A stretch of DNA of 6,625 nucleotides, from NCBI GenBank assembly GCA_030431165.1, contig JAUIJQ010000186.1:1-6625 (forward strand), in the 5' to 3' direction. Under the pieces are notes generated by a model. The model saw only the letters and a list, made by a program, of their open reading frames with translations, did not search any database and was not told the DNA's origin. This document shows positions 5,243 through 6,625 of this stretch, piece after piece (within the stretch, counting starts at the first letter, position 1; the number at the start of each line of letters is the position of its first letter). This DNA comes from Rhodothermia bacterium (lineage in GTDB: Bacteria > Bacteroidota > Rhodothermia > Rhodothermales > JABDKH01). The translations under genes were made by a program, and so were the position numbers.

Positions 5243-6625
5243 AATGCGACCGCAGCGCGAATCCGGTAGTAGATCTCATGGTCTGAGGACCCGAGGTGCT
5301 CGGCTGGTTGGGCAACGCCGACCGCGTGCATTATGGTCAGATAGTCGTAAATCGTTACGGCATTCTTCAACTCAACGCCCACGCCGAGTCGCTGGTCCGG
5401 ATTGCGGAGGGCATACTCCGGGTAAAGCAACGCTCCGTCCGCAAAGACCGCTACACTGGTGGCGCCGAGCGAAACCAGTCCCAGGATGCGGGTTCGCAGG
5501 GATCTGGTAAGCGGGACGCGGTACTCGAGCGATCCGAACCAAACGCTCCGGCCTATAGCAAACTGTCGAAAACCGCGGACTCGGTCGAGGTCAGAGAATG
5601 AGATGTCAATCAGGTTTGGCGCCGCGATCTGAAACTCGTCGTAGCGGGACAGCCCAAGGAAGTTCTGCGGAAGCGTCTCGCCGCGCTGGTACTTCACGTT
5701 GCCGTATGCATACAGTCGAGACCGACCGATCACTGGCACGATCCCGTAGGCGGCCGTGCTTAGCCTGAGGAATCCCTTCGGATTCTCCACGGATCGCAGC
5801 GCTCCCATGACGCGCAGTCGCAGGCCCAACCCGTCAAGCGGGTGGACGACATTGTAGCGGTACGGCCGCTGGCGTTGGATCGTCCAGGAGACCCGGGCGT
5901 CGAGCTGGTTGCCGGCCTCTGGCTTTGGAACCCGGCCATCCGAAAAGTCTTCGGCGTTAATAGGATCAACGGCAAGGAATCGCGCGCGTAGCGAGATCGA
6001 GCTGTTGAGGTACGGCGCCGTCGTGAGAGTCAGCGGCCAGCGTGCATTCAGCCCGACCTTGACAACACTTTCCCGGAGCAGGTCGTTGCCGTACGGTCTC
6101 ACGATGTCGGGGAGACGCTCGATAACCGCCTGGATCTGTGGGCTGAATTGATTATTGACGTAGACGAGCTGGAAGCTGGACTTGTCGACGAAGTTTCGCG
6201 CTGACGCTCCAAATAGAAAGGCGATTGAATGCTTGCCGAGAGGCTCTGTCCAGGCCGTGAAACCACCGACGCCGTAGTTGTCGGCGCCCAGGTAGTACGG
6301 CAGTCCGAGCGAGGCGACGTGCGTAAGGTTGGAGAGTGATCGATACTGCCCTCGGGAAAGGACGATGTCGGCGTGCGGCTGCACGGCCGACGGAATTGTC
6401 TTGGGCGGACGGTGTTGTTGCCACGCGTCGAACCGGTCGGGAACGCGCACAACGGGATCCGCAATTCGGCGCGCTGCATTGACGGCGTACAGTTTGTCAC
6501 TTGTCTTTGATGCGCCGATTCGAACGGCAAGGTGGCCCGGCGCACCGACCGAATCTGCCGGAAACCAAGCGTACGCGTCAGCGCCGGTTGCAACGGCAGT
6601 CACGCGCCCCGACGCTGCCGGTGCC
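5239..6625 (-). CDS. Outer-membrane protein: PD40-like propeller end plus Omp85-superfamily-like beta-barrel (partial, 5' end outside window)
   Basis: The frame is open from the right edge (first whole codon at 6624) to TGA 5241-5239, giving 461 C-terminal residues. The GTG at 6603 is not a real start, since coding continues upstream of it. Residues 1-50 (GRVTAVATGADAYAWFPADS, then HLAVRIG and DKLYAV) resemble the last blade of a PD40/TolB-type beta-propeller. After a linker with RVPDRFDAW, the rest is a run of alternating-hydrophobicity strands with aromatic girdle residues. It contains DLDRVRGFRQF (VRGF at residues 349-352, bases 5569-5580), the lid-loop motif of Omp85-family barrels, and then SLEYRVPL. 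The chain ends AVAF; a terminal Phe is the usual signal for BAM-mediated barrel insertion. The likely place is the outer membrane with the propeller in the periplasm. Substrate is unknown; annotations such as TolB-like protein or surface antigen D15 are typical for this build. It converges on the plus-strand MscS gene with a 15-bp gap and is probably functionally unrelated to it. Confidence 0.85.
   Translation of the reverse strand, partial: APAASGRVTAVATGADAYAWFPADSVGAPGHLAVRIGASKTSDKLYAVNAARRIADPVVRVPDRFDAWQQHRPPKTIPSAVQPHADIVLSRGQYRSLSNLTHVASLGLPYYLGADNYGVGGFTAWTEPLGKHSIAFLFGASARNFVDKSSFQLVYVNNQFSPQIQAVIERLPDIVRPYGNDLLRESVVKVGLNARWPLTLTTAPYLNSSISLRARFLAVDPINAEDFSDGRVPKPEAGNQLDARVSWTIQRQRPYRYNVVHPLDGLGLRLRVMGALRSVENPKGFLRLSTAAYGIVPVIGRSRLYAYGNVKYQRGETLPQNFLGLSRYDEFQIAAPNLIDISFSDLDRVRGFRQFAIGRSVWFGSLEYRVPLTRSLRTRILGLVSLGATSVAVFADGALLYPEYALRNPDQRLGVGVELKNAVTIYDYLTIMHAVGVAQPAEHLGSSDHEIYYRIRAAVAF

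Noticed and set aside
6099..6593. 164-codon minus-strand open frame
   Set aside because: It is out of frame within the barrel gene and low in structure. The barrel frame has the VRGF motif and beta-strand pattern.
6601..6603. GTG as the start of the barrel protein
   Set aside because: The frame stays open to the window edge, the upstream residues continue the propeller blade, and no signal peptide follows this GTG.
1..6625. tRNA, rRNA, CRISPR array, insertion sequence or riboswitch
   Set aside because: No cloverleaf, regularly spaced repeats, transposase or terminal inverted repeats were seen. The only non-coding stretches are 162 bp and 15 bp long.

Overview
The window looks like a chromosomal stretch from a GC-rich Gram-negative bacterium. 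The best guess is a Bacteroidota/Rhodothermota-type marine lineage. Three things point there: periplasmic linkers rich in Asp, Ser and Thr, weak or missing Shine-Dalgarno sequences, and an outer-membrane PD40-propeller/Omp85-like barrel protein. This placement is inference, because no rRNA or other marker gene is present. Nothing suggests a phage, plasmid, transposon or CRISPR array.

There are four genes in three transcription units. From the left edge to about 4.1 kb, the minus strand carries a tight two-gene operon. Its first gene (2896-4104) encodes an MscS-type mechanosensitive channel with an N-terminal lipoprotein-like signal and a periplasmic linker containing three DSSET motifs. Its stop overlaps the start of the second gene by 4 bases (ATGA). 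The second gene runs off the left edge after 966 codons. It encodes a large, mostly helical, apparently soluble protein ending in a P-loop NTPase domain whose Walker A motif is degenerate (C at the first Gly, R for the Lys). I do not recognise it as a named family.

A 162-bp divergent intergenic region (4105-4266) with several short inverted repeats and an 8-bp direct repeat separates this operon from a second MscS channel on the plus strand (4267-5223). That channel is of the small, three-helix type. Only 15 bp after its stop lies the stop of a convergent minus-strand gene, which enters from the right edge. It encodes the C-terminal 461 residues of an outer-membrane protein: the end of a PD40-like propeller followed by a beta-barrel with the VRGF motif of the Omp85 superfamily and a terminal Phe.

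Working together: the two MscS channels probably both protect against osmotic downshock, placed head to head so that shared upstream DNA could coordinate them. The translationally coupled ATPase is the most interesting item. It would lie on the cytoplasmic side, where MscS C-terminal domains also lie, so it could be a partner or regulator of the lipid-anchored channel. That link rests only on gene arrangement. The barrel protein is probably an unrelated neighbour.
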